A DNA stretch of 64,000 nucleotides from Anadara kagoshimensis (taxonomy: Eukaryota; Mollusca; Bivalvia; Arcoida; Arcidae): positions 30,520,800 through 30,584,799 of the forward strand of contig CM037874.1 of NCBI GenBank assembly GCA_021292105.1. Direction: 5' to 3'. This document shows positions 51,988 to 64,000 of the stretch, piece by piece; the stretch's first letter is position 1, and every line of letters begins with the position of its first letter. Made by a program: the position numbers and the translations under genes. The notes under the pieces were generated by a model. It did no database searches, was not told where the DNA came from, and was given only the letters and a program-made list of their open reading frames with translations.

Positions 51988-52208
51988 CAGTTAAACCTGC
52001 CTATACAGATTGTACAAAGGGTCAGGTAACAGGTTTTAAGAGAGAAATACATAATTTTTACACGTTTTATAATACATGTACAGCTAAACCTGCCTATAAA
52101 GTCCTGCAGAGAGTAATGATCCCATTTTTGAAATAATTGCCATTTGAACTTCAATATATGAATGTCCACTTTCACATGTTGCATGGGGTGGCCTTTATAA
52201 ACAGGTAT
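51988..52208. repeat. Degenerate CAGT-type MITE with duplicated head
   Basis: 'cagttaaacctgcctataca' near 51988 and 'cagctaaacctgcctataaa' near 52081 are both left-end-like. The right end 'ggcctttataaacaggtata' has lost the last bases. It is related to the 34241 family. Confidence 0.5.
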
Positions 52209-52370
52209 ATAACTAAGTATTGTTAGAGTTTATGCACTACTTATGGGTCCAGGTAATACATTTTTGTGATTTTTTTCTTTGTGAATCATTTTATGTTATG
52301 ATAAGTGTTGTTTATCATGCAAATAAATTATTGATTATAGACATGTAACATTTTGTTTATTGTTTTTATA

Positions 52371-52570
52371 CTGTAAACATATTTATTTTTCAGTGTACTA
52401 TTTTTCACTTATTTCGTGGTTGTTTGTTTTGCGTGAAAATTAATGCAAAGCAAAAATTGTATTATACTTATTATGTTATAAAGCATATTTCAAAAACACA
52501 AAAAATTAACTACATGGATATGTCTAAATACCACAAAAATAAATACATGCTAAATTAAATACATTTACAG
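52371..52570. mobile_element. CTGTAAAC-type MITE, 200 bp
   Basis: Sister of 32598-32805, with TA at 52369-52370 and 52571-52572. Several CpG-to-TpG/CpA differences show decay. Confidence 0.8.
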
Positions 52571-52572
52571 TA

Positions 52573-53733
52573 TGTCTGTTTCTGGTAACGGGAAGCATAA
52601 TGGTAATGCATAGTTCATCTGTCTGAAATAGCTTGTCCAACATAGTATTCTTCCAATATTGCTGAAGATATATTTATAGTCCATCAGCAATATTGTGGCA
52701 AATTGTTTATAAACATGGAAGAGTCTATATAATGTATATATAGCCTATAATAGGGATATATAAAGGAGGGGTTGACAAATGTCAATGTATATACATATAC
52801 AATAACACGATATTAATACTTATTGGTGTATAATAAACTTGCCTGAGTTTATAAACACTGCCACAAAATCGCTGACAGACTATACTAAATATTGTATACA
52901 TGGTTACCAGTATCAGGATTTGAAATGTATACACCAGAAGTAACTCCATGTATATTTTGTGCCCCTATGAAATTTTAATCACGTTTTTCTCTTATCCTGT
53001 GTTCTCCTCTCACACTACTGATCAGAACAGTACATATTCTTTACTAGAGCTTGTTTCCCTTCACAATACTACTAACATGACTTAAATTTTATGTTTCTGT
53101 ACTTTGCCACCATTGCAACCTTTACCAACAGTTTAATGGCAAAAATGGAAACGAGTACATCTTGCTCTACCTAGCAGTGTTCTTGTTAACAATCTCCGAG
53201 TGATAAAGGCCACATGGTGTCATATTTAGTCTGTGCCACTGATTGTGACACATGATTGTTAGTGTCAACATTCATGTTTAGTCTGTGACAGCAAATTTTG
53301 CAGTTTTCATAGAAATTGCAATAAACTTAAATGAAGTTTGAGCACTATGCATCTTCACCTCCATGCATGCTCATCAAACATTACTGAAAATCGCTATCAC
53401 ATTCTTGATTGTGATGAAACCACTCGGTAGAGACTAATTGCCACTTTGGGAACTTTACAATCATAATCAAAATGGTGGTGTTAATATCAAATGTGATGCC
53501 ATGGCGACGTAGTATAGATCCTTCATGATCTGATGTCAATGTATACAGCGATTTTATTTTAATATCGGGCTGGTTTCAAAAAATTGAGCAAAGGATGGCA
53601 CGATTTTGATTATGAGTAAATGATGTCATAATTGCTTTCAGTAATCTCAGGCCTGTAAGATACTACATTGTACCTTAATGAGTGTTTTATGTCCCATTCA
53701 GACAGTTTCACTTGTATTGAGGCAGTTGTTGAA
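52573..53733. other. Intergenic, no gene recognised
   Basis: Unique AT-rich sequence. No splice-consistent coding segment or repeat was recognised. Confidence 0.5.
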
Positions 53734-53870
53734 TAATGGAGGAAACCAGAGTATCTGGCAAAAACCACAGACTTTTAGCAAGCAAACTGGCAAATGCTTG
53801 AAGTTGCATGGGATTCAAACCTTACCAATGAGGCCTCAATATAAACTATGGAAATGTTTTTGTTATGAAA

Positions 53871-55266
53871 CAAGAGGCCCATGGGCCTTAACGCTCACCT
53901 GATCACCGATCTTTAAACCCATGAGCTTCATTCAAATATCAAAATGATAATTCGGCCAATATTCTAATATACATCCCTATACAAAAAGTTTATAGTTTTT
54001 GAGATAAATAAACATCTCAGTACTTGTTTGTATCTGTGATCTTGAAATTTGAACCCATGCTCTTCATTCATATATCAAAGTGACCACTGTGCCAGTACCA
54101 ACAATATTCTAATATACATGCCTATACAAAAAGTTAATAGTTTTCAAGATAATTAACCATTTAGGTAATCATTCGCATCTGTGACCTTGACCTTTGAACC
54201 CATGACCTTAATTCATATATCAAAATGATCATTAGGATAATACCTAAATATTCTAATATACATGCCTATACAAAAGGTTTATAGTTTTTGAGATAAATAA
54301 TCATTTCAGACCTTGTTCACATCTGTGACCTTGACCTTTGAACCCATAACCTTCATTCATATATCAAAATGGTTGTTAGGCTAATACCTACAATATTCTA
54401 ATATACATGCATATACAAAAAGTTAACAGTTTTCAAGATAATTAACCATTCAGGTATTCATTCACATCTGTGACCTTGACCTTTGAACTCATGACCTTTA
54501 TTCATATATCAAAATGACCATTGGGCCATTACCTACAATATTCTAATATACGTGCCTATACAAAAAGTTCATAGTTTTGCAGATAATTAACTATTTTGGT
54601 AAACTTGTACATCTGTGACCTTGACCTTTGAACCCATGAACTTAATCGATATATCAAAATGATCGTCATGTCAATACCTACAATTAACCAAAAATCCTAC
54701 ATCATTATCACCAGAAATGTTTCAAAAATAGCATTTTTTATCAAAGGTCAAAAACTGGGACATGACCTTGACCTTTGACCTTGACATCAATCGGAAGAAA
54801 ATCGCAAGACAAGATCAACAGTGAAAACTCCATACAATTATCTTCAGCCATTATGAAGTTATAACAATAAATGTCTCATTTAAAAAATTACATAATTTTA
54901 CGCAAAAAACGCGTAACCTATTTTTCGTTCAATTTTCATGAAAAACACAATTATAGTGCATCTAGGTATCCTGAATCCAAATATCCAATCAAAATTTGCC
55001 TGCACCTTTTGGTTTCAGAGAAGAAGATTTTTTTGTCTTTTGGCTATTTATAGTAACGGCAGCCATATTGTTTGGGCGTGGTCAAACCCCGAACACAATT
55101 TTGAAAGCCTGTTACCCAGGCATAACAATCACCAAGTTTCATCAAATATGGCCCAGTAGTTTTAGAGGAGAAGATTAAAATGTAAAGTTTACGCACGACG
55201 AACGACGGACGACGGACGGTGATAGATAGCAATAGCTCATCTGAGCCTTTTGGCTCAGGTGAGCTA
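53871..55266 (+). mobile_element. AGGTGAGC-type repeat element, 1.4 kb, inserted in the tandem array
   Basis: It begins CAAGAGGCCCATGGGCCTTA, then ACGCTCACCT, and ends GGCTCAGGTGAGCT in an A run. The interior has about five 145-bp repeats with 'ctgtgaccttgacctttgaa' and 'ctatacaaaaagtt'. The array unit is cut at 'gttatgaaa' and resumes at 'aaaatagtgggg', so insertion was into an A-rich site. Complete copy of the family at 1-289 and 4771-6526. Confidence 0.75.
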
Positions 55267-55794
55267 AAAATAGTGGGGCCAAGTGATCTCATAAAACAAA
55301 ACAACAGATCTATTGGCGGAAACTCGAGTATCAGTAAAAACCACAGACTTTCAGCTAGCAAACTGACAAACGTTTAGAGTTACTCAGGATTTTAACCTTA
55401 GCAGTGAGAGGCCACTATATATCCTAAGAAAATCTTTTGTAATGAAAAAATAGTTAAAGTGGGGCCAGGTAATCTCATAAAACAAAACAATGGATCTTTT
55501 GGAGAAAACCGGAGGAAGTATCCGGTAAAAACCAGACTTTCAGCTAGCATACTGACAAACGTTTAGAGTTACTCAGGATTTTAACCTTAGCAGTGAGAGG
55601 TCACTATATACCCTAAGAAAATCTTTTGTAATGAAAAAATAGTGAAAGAGGAGACAGTCGATCTCATAAAACAAAACAACGGATCTTTTAGAAGAAACTC
55701 AAGTATCCGGGTAAAAACCACAGACTTTTAGCAAGCAAACTGACAAACGTTTGGAGTTGCACAGGATTTTAACCTAAGCAGTGAGAGTCCACTA

Positions 55795-56004
55795 CTGTAA
55801 ACGTATTTATTTTCGCAGTATACTTATTTTCACTTATTTCCCATCGTTTGTTTTGCGCAAAAATAAATACCTAGCGTAAATCATGTCATGTTAATTGTGT
55901 AATAGTGCATATTTTAAAAACACCAAAATTTAACTACGCCTAACTATGTCTAAATTTCCTATAATGCGAAAAATAAATTCACATGAAATTAAATACATTT
56001 ACAG
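55795..56004. mobile_element. CTGTAAAC-type MITE, 210 bp, in the tandem array
   Basis: It begins CTGTAAACGTATTTATTTTC and ends AAATACATTTACAG. Left TA 55793-55794, right TA 56005-56006. Sibling array units read 'ccactatataccctaag' without it, so the empty site is known and the TA duplication is proven within the window. Confidence 0.92.
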
Positions 56005-56290
56005 TATATACCCTAAGAAAAATCTTTTGTAATGAAAAAATAGTGAAAGTGGAGACAGGCGATCTCATAAAACAAAACAACGGATCTTTTGGAGGAAACC
56101 AGAGTATCTGGGTAAAAACCAGAGACTTTCGGCAAGCAAACTGACTAATGCTTAAGAGTTGCAAGGGATATGAACCTAAGCAGTGGGAGGCTACAATATA
56201 ACTTATGGAGTACTTTTTGTTACGGAAAAATAGTGAAAGTGGAGACAGGCGATCTCAAAAAACAAAACAACATATTTTTTGATACAAAAG

Positions 56291-57769
56291 ATTTTATTGG
56301 TGAAATGTCTGGTTAAATTACACACTTGTATTTCTTCTGTGTACATTTACTTACCAAAGACCATGATATACAATCTATAATCAAACTGAACATTTAACAC
56401 TTAAAATATAAATGAAATTTATCATGGTGTTGTAACAAGACGAAAGACTTGGAAAAAATTATTCCTGTCATAAATACTAGTATTCCATTATCATAAGAAC
56501 CCTGGAAAATTTGAAATACGGTAAATCACTTTTTCAGTTACAGAGTTATAACATGCTTTTGCACACCATAAAAAGTAATTAAAAGTTTATTTATTTAAAA
56601 TTCAATAGCTGCTAGACATATACAGACAAAATATGTATACTAAGCAAACAAGTTTGACCTGCCGACCTGTATTTCCTACACATATATAAACTGATCCATG
56701 GTAAATATTTAAATTAACTGTCAAGTTAACAGGTCAACGTTGTTCACATATACTCGCATACAGGAGTTGTATGGAATAACGTTCTGGAATCCCCAGTTAA
56801 GTTTTTTTCCACTTATATTAAAGTGCCCATGCAATTCTTGGTTGGTGGTGGAAACTGGAGTCTAAGGAACACCACTGACCTTCTGTAAGCAACTGACAAA
56901 CGTTCTCACACTAGTATATGCCAGAATCAGATTTTGACCAGAAATGTTTTGAGCTTTAATTCAGCACTGAGACCCTAGGTTCTGGAAGTATGGGAGCTAC
57001 ATGGACCACTTGGCCAATGGGCCCCAGGGTCTTAAGTATGAGAGCTACATGGACCACTTGGCCAATGGTGCTCCAGGGTCTTAAGTATGGGAGCTGCTTA
57101 GACAACTTGGTCACTGAGGCCAAGGTACTGAAATATTAGAAGCTTCTTGGTGTGTGTGTGTGTGTGTTTATTGGCACTTTATAATTTTCTTTCTAATTTC
57201 TTTTATGTCTCATGACTAGCATACTAAGTTTTATCCTTTCATATTTCTCCTTAAAATAAGTGCATTTTATGTCATTTTGTTCATAATTATAAATTTCATT
57301 TTTTTTTCACTTTTATAAAAAAAATCTTAAGTTTTATAAATTTTTATAATGTAAATGAGTAAATGGTACACAAAAGATATATATAATATTATTATAAAAT
57401 ATACAAATACTTGGTAGTACAAAATTGTAATATTACATACAATAAAAAGAGTATTTTGGTATATATATAAATGTAACAAATAACAACACATAGGAAAGAA
57501 TGTATCAACTTTTACAATATATATATATATATATATATATAATCAGAATAAAACAAAACATGATACCCAATAAATATGACAATAATCAAAATGAAGCACT
57601 TTATATTTTGGTAAAATGTATATATATTTCTCAGGAAGACAAAAAAAAAAAAATAAATAATAATAATACCAAATACCAGGGACATCACAAGCCTAGGTTT
57701 ATCAGATTCCTCAAAATTTAAAATTTTTATGGTGGCCATTACAATATTGTATGATATTTCTGTGTACAA
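56291..57769. other. Intergenic, no gene recognised
   Basis: It contains about three diverged 50-bp tandem units at 56980-57120 ('gagctacatggaccacttgg'), a (GT)n at about 57150-57167 and a (TA)n at about 57517-57541. The - strand frame at 57512-57817 is AT-rich composition (poly-Ile/Tyr). Nothing coding is supported. Confidence 0.5.
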
Positions 57770-57960
57770 AATTACCCTGGATATATTTGACGTCCCATTT
57801 TTCCATGTTCCTTTCATTCTTAATTTTCATTACACATGTGGCGGGTGTAGTCTTATGGAACACCTGGCCTCACTTCCCTGGTGAAACTTCATGTTTAACT
57901 TAATTTGTCAGTTCAAAGTTTTACTCTGCTTTGGGATTTTGATTTCGACATGGTTTTGTA
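57770..57960 (+). repeat. Dispersed repeat C, sense copy
   Basis: 'taccctggatatatttgacg', 'ggcctcacttccctggtgaa' and 'ctctgctttgggattttgat' occur in family order. Confidence 0.6.
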
Positions 57961-58220
57961 TAATTCCAATACAATTTACAAGTGACAATTAGTTCTTAGT
58001 CCTATTTTGTCTTTTGAGAAATATTTATCTAAAATACCAAAACTATACATTTAAACAACAACAAAAAAATATACAGGCATGTGTAAACAAGGTTCAACAA
58101 GTCAAAAATATAGCAATATAAATGAGGGTAATATAAAAACTCCTGTATGCCTTATATAGATATAACCATGACTAGTGATAAATAAATAATAAATACCTAT
58201 ATTATACTATATACCTATAT

Positions 58221-58490
58221 ATATCGGTAGTACTATATACTATATATATCGGTAGTACTATATACTATATATATCGGTAGTACTATACTATATATATATC
58301 GGTAGTACTATATACTATATATATCGGTAGTACTATACTATATATATCGGTAGTACTATACTATATATATATCGGTAGTACTATATACTATATATATATC
58401 GGTAGTACTATACTATATATATATCGGTAGTACTATATACTATATATATCGGTAGTACTATACTATATATATATCGGTAGTACTATACAC
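58221..58490. repeat. 25-bp satellite, 11 copies
   Basis: CGGTAGTAC starts at 58225, 58250, 58275, 58300, 58325, 58348, 58373, 58400, 58425, 58450 and 58475. Spacing is 23-27 bp, mostly 25. Each is followed by alternating TA of varying length. Confidence 0.95.
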
Positions 58491-60121
58491 TATACTTCTA
58501 ATACAAATCTAAAACCACATTAATTAATGATACTTATGGTACATTAGTTTTTTAATCTGTCTAAAAACTAAAATTGTATGAATCTATGATATAGTATGCT
58601 TCTGTTAACGAAAACAAAACATTTGACATATTAGGATGTTTGTCACAGGGAAAATTCCACCATTAGTCACATAACAAAACAAGTGCAGTTTTGTCAATGA
58701 TAAAAGAACCAAAAAGGCTGCACCAATCTGGACAATAATGACAATAGTCTTAACTGACCACATGACCACTACTGCATTTCAGATGATGCACTTGGACAAG
58801 TCATTTGGCCGATTAATAAGGGTTATGAGCAATATTTTTACTGAATTTCTGACTTTTAATATTTAAAGTTTTTTCATCAAAGGAATAATGTTTGGTTTTA
58901 TAGTTTATTGTTTTATAAGCTTAAACTCTTGTTTATGTGGCTAATGGTGGGTTTCTATAACATGTGTAAAACTATTGACTGCAATGAAAGAAATCAAATA
59001 TTTGTGAAACCAATGAGGACATAACTTCTTACAAATTTCTTGTTTCCCTGGAAACTATGCCAAGTTTCCATGGTGAGTTTCCATGGCAATATTAGTAATT
59101 CCATTGTGATCAAAGTTGTGATACTGTTTGGTATCATTATTAACTACACTACATAATATCATTAGGTATATGGCAAAAATCATAAATACATTTATATCTA
59201 ACTTTACAGTGGATTAATTTATGAAATATTGTATACATGTATATCAATGTCAAAATGGTTGGCTACCAGAGACAAGTTAATACAGTTCAGCATGCCATGT
59301 GATGTACATCCTTTAACATTTACATAGAACTATTATTTCCCATTGGATATGAAGTGGTCTAAACTCCAAGGGAAATTTGGCCATTAATCCCTTGAAATTG
59401 TAATGCAAACATTTTCAACACAATCCCATATAAACATTATCATGATTATAGGGTATTCTGTTGAACTACAATGAATATGAATGCTGATTAGTTTGTTTTA
59501 CCAAAGATCTCTTACAATACACACATACTGGCATACACATGTACTGATATAACTTTACAATAATAAAGCAGAATAGTTATGAAATATATAAAATATATAT
59601 ATATTATAAAAAGAGGAAAGACCAATTAATTAACCCACCCTATATCATTTAATGCATATTAAATAATGCTTGTTACAATTTCTTCATCCAAAAGCTCTAA
59701 GCAAGCTTGATATTTGACCCCTAAATTTTCAAATGGCACATTTAATTCTATTGGTTTTTGGATTATACCACTTATCAATGGTAGCAGAATGTTTCGGAAT
59801 TTTAAATATTTTATAATACTGAATACAATAAATCGTAGCTAAATAACATATGCTTGGTAAAGCAACCACGAACATGAAATAACAGATACAGACAAGCATT
59901 GACCATTCAAAATAATAAGTAACAAAAATATCTTTTTGTCTTTGAAAAGGGCAACAAAAATAGTCTGTAAAACTTTATTCTACTTAAAAATGGAAGACAA
60001 TGTCGTAGACCACTACAGAATTGAAAGACAACTTTCTGGACAAGTCTAACAATTCAATAATATGTATCTTATAATAGGGAAATGTTAATGTTGAGGACAC
60101 TTCAACCCACATATGGATAGG
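58491..60121. other. Intergenic, no gene recognised
   Basis: AT-rich unique sequence. No repeat or exon was identified. It could be a 3' UTR of a gene on either strand. Confidence 0.45.
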
Positions 60122-60352
60122 AGTTGAGTTGAAAAATGGTGTTTAATGTCCCAGTTAAGAATAATTAACTTATATCGATATGTTGCCAACTTTAGGTGAA
60201 GGTGCAGAAATTTTGCCTGTGCATTGTGCTGATAACATTAAACAGCAGAGTTCTTTATCATGCCACACCTTCCGTAACATGGGACCTTGTTTATTTTAAG
60301 TTCCCATCCGAAAAAACTGTGACTTTCATTTCGTGCTTGGCGAATATTAAGT
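60122..60352 (-). repeat. SINE family A, antisense, head missing
   Basis: Reading + it starts 'gagttgagttgaaaaatggt' and shows the complement of the 3' domain and of 'gtcacagttttttcggatgg'. The tRNA-like head is absent, as in 5' truncation. Confidence 0.8.
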
Positions 60353-60507
60353 CTTGTCATGTGACCAGCATGAATTTGGGATTTCTGGGTACATGAAAAT
60401 CAGTGTCATAAGAAGCTGTGTTAAATAATGCCAGTGCAAAACAATTTAACAGTAACTTGAAGCCCTGGAATCGTCTTATGTCAACTGTACAAAGTACATT
60501 TACAATA

Positions 60508-60652
60508 CAGGCCTGTTGAAAATTTAACACAAATCCAACAAATAGGTGCTGAATCAGCAGTTCATCCTTGTCCCTAGTTATTACCCCAGCAGCTGCTATC
60601 TAGATCTAGCTCTTTTCTCGTTAGATGTTAAATTTCCAAAAGACCTGTACTG
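60508..60652. mobile_element. CAGGCCTGTTG MITE, 145 bp
   Basis: It begins CAGGCCTGTTGAAAATTTAA and ends CCAAAAGACCTGTACTG, with TA on both sides (60506-60507 and 60653-60654). It shares ends and a central 'gcagctgctatctagatcta' with 45833-46037. Confidence 0.75.
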
Positions 60653-60654
60653 TA

Positions 60655-61952
60655 ATTAAGTGAATAGTACCCTTAAAATTCTTAGATACCAATTGTTGTG
60701 TGTGTGTATAAACTACATATATGCATGCTATAGAACCTGCATTTTATTTTATATTGGTGAAAAATGTTTGTAAATGTGGTATAAAAATATACTGCTTACC
60801 AGTAAGCAAAAATAGCAAACACTATGAAAATAATACAAGAATTTTCATGTAATTTACTGTCTACATGTACAAGTACCACACTACATTCATTCCCTTTTGT
60901 ATCATTAGCATTGTTTCAGAATTGTTGCTTGCTATATGCATGACAAAGTGCTCACAAGTTTCAACAACTTTGCAGAAGAAGTACCGATACAAATACTCCC
61001 TAGTCATACAATTAATTTCTATCTTGACTGCATTGTCAATTTTGATGATGTTAGCCATCGTTTACTCTGCAACAATTGAGCAAAAAATAACCAAACCTGT
61101 GTCAATTTATTTAATGTCGTACACATCACTATATGAGGCGGGAACTTAATTCTCAAATGGACACCTGTAAAGCCTCTACCAATAGAAGAATCTATAAAAT
61201 GTTATAATGGCAAGACTTCCTTTTTTATCCCCATACTTTAAAGTCCATGTAAAAATTAAAATTATTTATCACAGAATTGTTCAAAATGGCTCATTTCCAT
61301 CAGTGTTTGGCTTTCATGGTCAAAATTAAAACTTTAGTGAAGGGTACAAATGGGAGTTCTAAGTTTGGTTTTGACTGGTAAATCATTAGTTTTATGTTAA
61401 ACAATTATGTCATTCTATAACTTATCTACCTAATGTTAAATCTTTACTTTCTATGAATACTACTACGTCATGTTATACCACTTTACCACCACATTAAAAC
61501 ATGTTCTCCTCTGTACGGCATTCATAAACTATAGTATCTATCTGTTTACTTGTTTTGTACTTGATTGTTAGAATTTACACTTGAAACACATTGGAAATTT
61601 ATAAATTTTGGAGAACCACCTGTCATTTTTCAACAAAATTACTTCATTTTCCACACAGGATGATATCATGTGACCATTATTCTTCATTATGACATCAAGT
61701 CCATGTAGGATAAACAGATGAGATATTTTGGCACTACTTTGCACATGTAACTCAAGCGAAATTGTCATCTGATGGTTCTTAATAATGACATCATGTTAAT
61801 ATACCATGAACCAATGAAATGTTTTGAAACCACTTTGTACATGCAACTCCTCATGCTAGATAGAAACATCATCTATGGGTTTCCTTCATGCAATTCTTCA
61901 TCGTTTATAATTGAACATGAGAGAAAAGTATAATATTCATAAAGTTCAGAGT
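60655..61952. other. Intergenic, no gene recognised
   Basis: A 94-residue + frame (60865-61149) and an overlapping - frame (60861-61058) are open, but neither shows a known motif or splice context. They are listed here only so the region is not left blank. Confidence 0.4.
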
Positions 61953-62275
61953 TGAGTAATGGTGTTTAACATCCAAGTCAAAAATATTTTACTTGTATCA
62001 AGACATTCCCAGCTATAGGCTAAGGTGAAGAAATTTTGCCTATGCATTGTGCTGGTGGCATTATACAGCAGTGTTTTTATCTTGCCATGCATGCCATGAC
62101 ACAAAGGACCTCATTTATTTTAAATTCCCATCCCAAAGAACCGTGATTTCATTTTGTGATGCCGAGTGCTTGGTGAAAGAACAGTCACTACTTACATTCA
62201 AGTCTTGGGTCAGACTTAGTTGAGTTCCAACCCATGACCTTCTACTATGGAGAGAGCACTTTACCAACTGATAAT
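61953..62275 (-). repeat. SINE family A, antisense, nearly full length
   Basis: 'gagttgagtaatggtgttta' begins the complement of the 3' end. 'gaccttctactatggagaga' and 'gcactttaccaactgata' are the complement of the tRNA-like head. Confidence 0.8.
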
Positions 62276-64000
62276 ATTCATAGAAAGCAAGATCATACAT
62301 GACTATATCTACAAAGAACTCTAACAATTAAAACCTACAGATGCTAAATAAATACAAAAAATTAAATATATATGCTGCCTTATATTTATATATATATATG
62401 ACAAAAACTGATTAATAAATACAAAACATAGCACTGCCGTGCTGTTGTACGGCGAAGTTGGGAAAATGGTGTTGTGGCAAGACAGAATATAACCGAATAT
62501 ATCCCAGTGTGTTTGATCTATGCATAGTCCGACGGATGTTTTTTTGGAAAAAGAAACAATGTACCAAGCCATGTATTGCTAAATTAAATGGTAGAAAATA
62601 ATAATTTCATAAGTATATGAAAAAGACAATCAGTAATTAAAATTTAATAAAGTCGTACCCGATCGTTTTGTCATTTCGGATAGAGAGAAAGGAGTTTTGC
62701 AGACCCTACCGTCGCTATGAGGGGGTACATTCTAGCGGTTGTATGTAACTGGATCATTTGCTGTTAAATCTGGGTTTTAATAAACTGCTGATTATCACCC
62801 ACAATATTCCCGTTTCATGTTAATGGTGAATTATACTGTAGTTACAGATATATCTCATGGTCATGGATTAAGTTATATTAGTTGTATTAATGCACATGTA
62901 TGTGGTTGGTTATATGTTCTGGGTACATTTCATGTAAAAAAAATTGTTAAACTTTAATTTGGTAATAAGTAGCTATAGTAATACATGCTGAAACTTAACA
63001 CTTTCTGCAGTGAAGACTTTTTAAGATAAGACACTAAAGACAGGTTTTCAATTTACTTTCTGTTAACATAACACAATTACAAAGAGTAAATCAATTACTT
63101 TTTAAGAAATTCAGTCTTGCCTCAAAACTTATTCTAAAAATATTCAAAATAAAATATGCCATATATAAGTGCAAAGAAACAATATTATAACAAAAAAACA
63201 ACATTATTAAAAAAACAATCAAAATAAAAAATGAAAAATATTGTATTTACTGGCTTGATATTGATTTTAGGTTTGTTTGAGAATTACATGAATTATGTTT
63301 ATCAAAACTATTTACATCTTCCATAACACTTTTGAGAGCAACTAAAGATATTTACCAAGGACTTTGGTTGGGGATGTGTGACCTTTCACCCATGACATCA
63401 CTTGTTTGTTAGTTTCCTTTTTGAAATAAAATGAAGTTTATATCAATTTTATTCATGGTTATCTCTTTTTTTATTGTAATAAATAAAAAAGATTGTAAAT
63501 ACAAAAATTGAACTTCTGATTGTACTAAATTATTATGTTATAATTTCATGCACAAACCGAATGAATGAATCATGAAAATTTGTGTGTGACCAAATTAAAG
63601 TATCACCCAATAAATTCAGTACAATCAAAGTTTAATTATTTAAATGAACTGTTATTATTGTCAATTAATCCAGATTGTCTTTTTCCTGTTCTCCATAATG
63701 ATATATGACTTTCAATTAAGACTTTAGATATTCTTTGAAATAACTGTGTGGAGACAAATGGCCCAATGGTGAACAGTTAAGGATTAATGATTGTTTGAGC
63801 CCCAGCTGGGCTGTTTGGTATGTCCTTGATATTAGAATATAAATACGGAAACATGTGTTTGAGGCCAACATGGAAAAATATGTAAATGAACAGGTAGAAA
63901 ATGTGTGGAAATAATATCTGATGTCAAACATATGAAACCACTTGAAAAAAATACATACCATAAAGAAAACAGGTGGAAACCAAATGAAAATACATGTAAA
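62276..64000. other. Intergenic to window end, no gene recognised
   Basis: AT-rich unique sequence with a slightly GC-richer patch at 62640-62730. The frames at 62321-62572 and 63716-63961 (-) show no motif. Nothing else was recognised. Confidence 0.45.

Larger units (their letters stand above)
53734..56290 (+). repeat. Tandem array of about 187-bp units, interrupted twice
   Basis: The landmark 'aaaaacca(ca)gacttt' recurs at about 53770, 55347, 55533, 55722 and 56123. After subtracting the insertions 53871-55266 and 55795-56004, spacing is about 181-189 bp throughout. Each unit also carries 'atctcataaaacaaaacaac' and 'gtaatgaaaaaatagt'. Non-coding. Confidence 0.85.

Noticed and set aside
55044-55361. 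105-residue - strand frame
   Set aside because: It spans the end of the AGGTGAGC-type repeat and the tandem array unit. The start and end lie in different repeats.
58221-58490. CRISPR-like array
   Set aside because: There are no unique spacers. The unit is a continuous 25-bp satellite in animal DNA.
60861-61149. 94-residue + frame and overlapping - frame
   Set aside because: The + frame looks membrane-like because of T-rich composition. There is no known motif, no splice-consistent neighbours and no conservation evidence.

Overview
This is nuclear DNA from an AT-rich, intron-rich animal genome. The organism is most likely a marine mollusc, probably a bivalve. This is inferred from dispersed repeats with end signatures I associate with mollusc genomes (for example AGGTGAGCTAAAA, and AGTCCCCTACCGGCG) and from tRNA-derived SINEs. 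There is no operon, CRISPR array, prophage or rRNA. Most long open frames are intronic or repeat-derived; the real coding signal is in short spliced exons.

Main gene: a complete TRIM37 orthologue runs on the + strand from the ATG at 13620 to stop codons at 47705-47832. I assembled 23 coding exons by hand. Every junction has a GT donor and an AG acceptor, and reading phase is kept across all of them, giving 948 or 949 residues. Domain order is RING, B-box 2, coiled coil, MATH/TRAF-like, then a long acidic and Ser-rich tail. The last exon lies in three tandem 64-bp copies (47638-47829). Each copy has its own acceptor and stop, and together they predict two slightly different C-termini.

Upstream (1-13619): a short first coding exon of a probable Rab/Ras-type small GTPase lies on the - strand at 2755-2812; the rest of that gene would lie beyond the left edge. 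It is head-to-head with TRIM37 across about 10.8 kb. Between them are a tandem-repeat element (4771-6526) and a 5.48-kb TTAA-flanked element with 26-bp terminal inverted repeats (7428-12903). That element carries a recurring GTAACGTATGTA motif.

The introns hold many mobile elements: hAT-like elements (19660-20586, 34965-38573, 43993-44429), many TA-flanked MITEs, a SINE family in sense orientation at all eight intragenic sites, a LINE fragment, foldback elements, a long hairpin (46591-46743) and GAT-rich minisatellite DNA.

Downstream (47833-64000): no protein gene was recognised. The region holds MITEs, a roughly 187-bp tandem array interrupted by two datable insertions (53734-56290), an 11-copy 25-bp satellite (58221-58490) and antisense SINEs. 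Part of it may be the TRIM37 3' UTR or the 3' end of a convergent gene; the sequence alone does not decide this.
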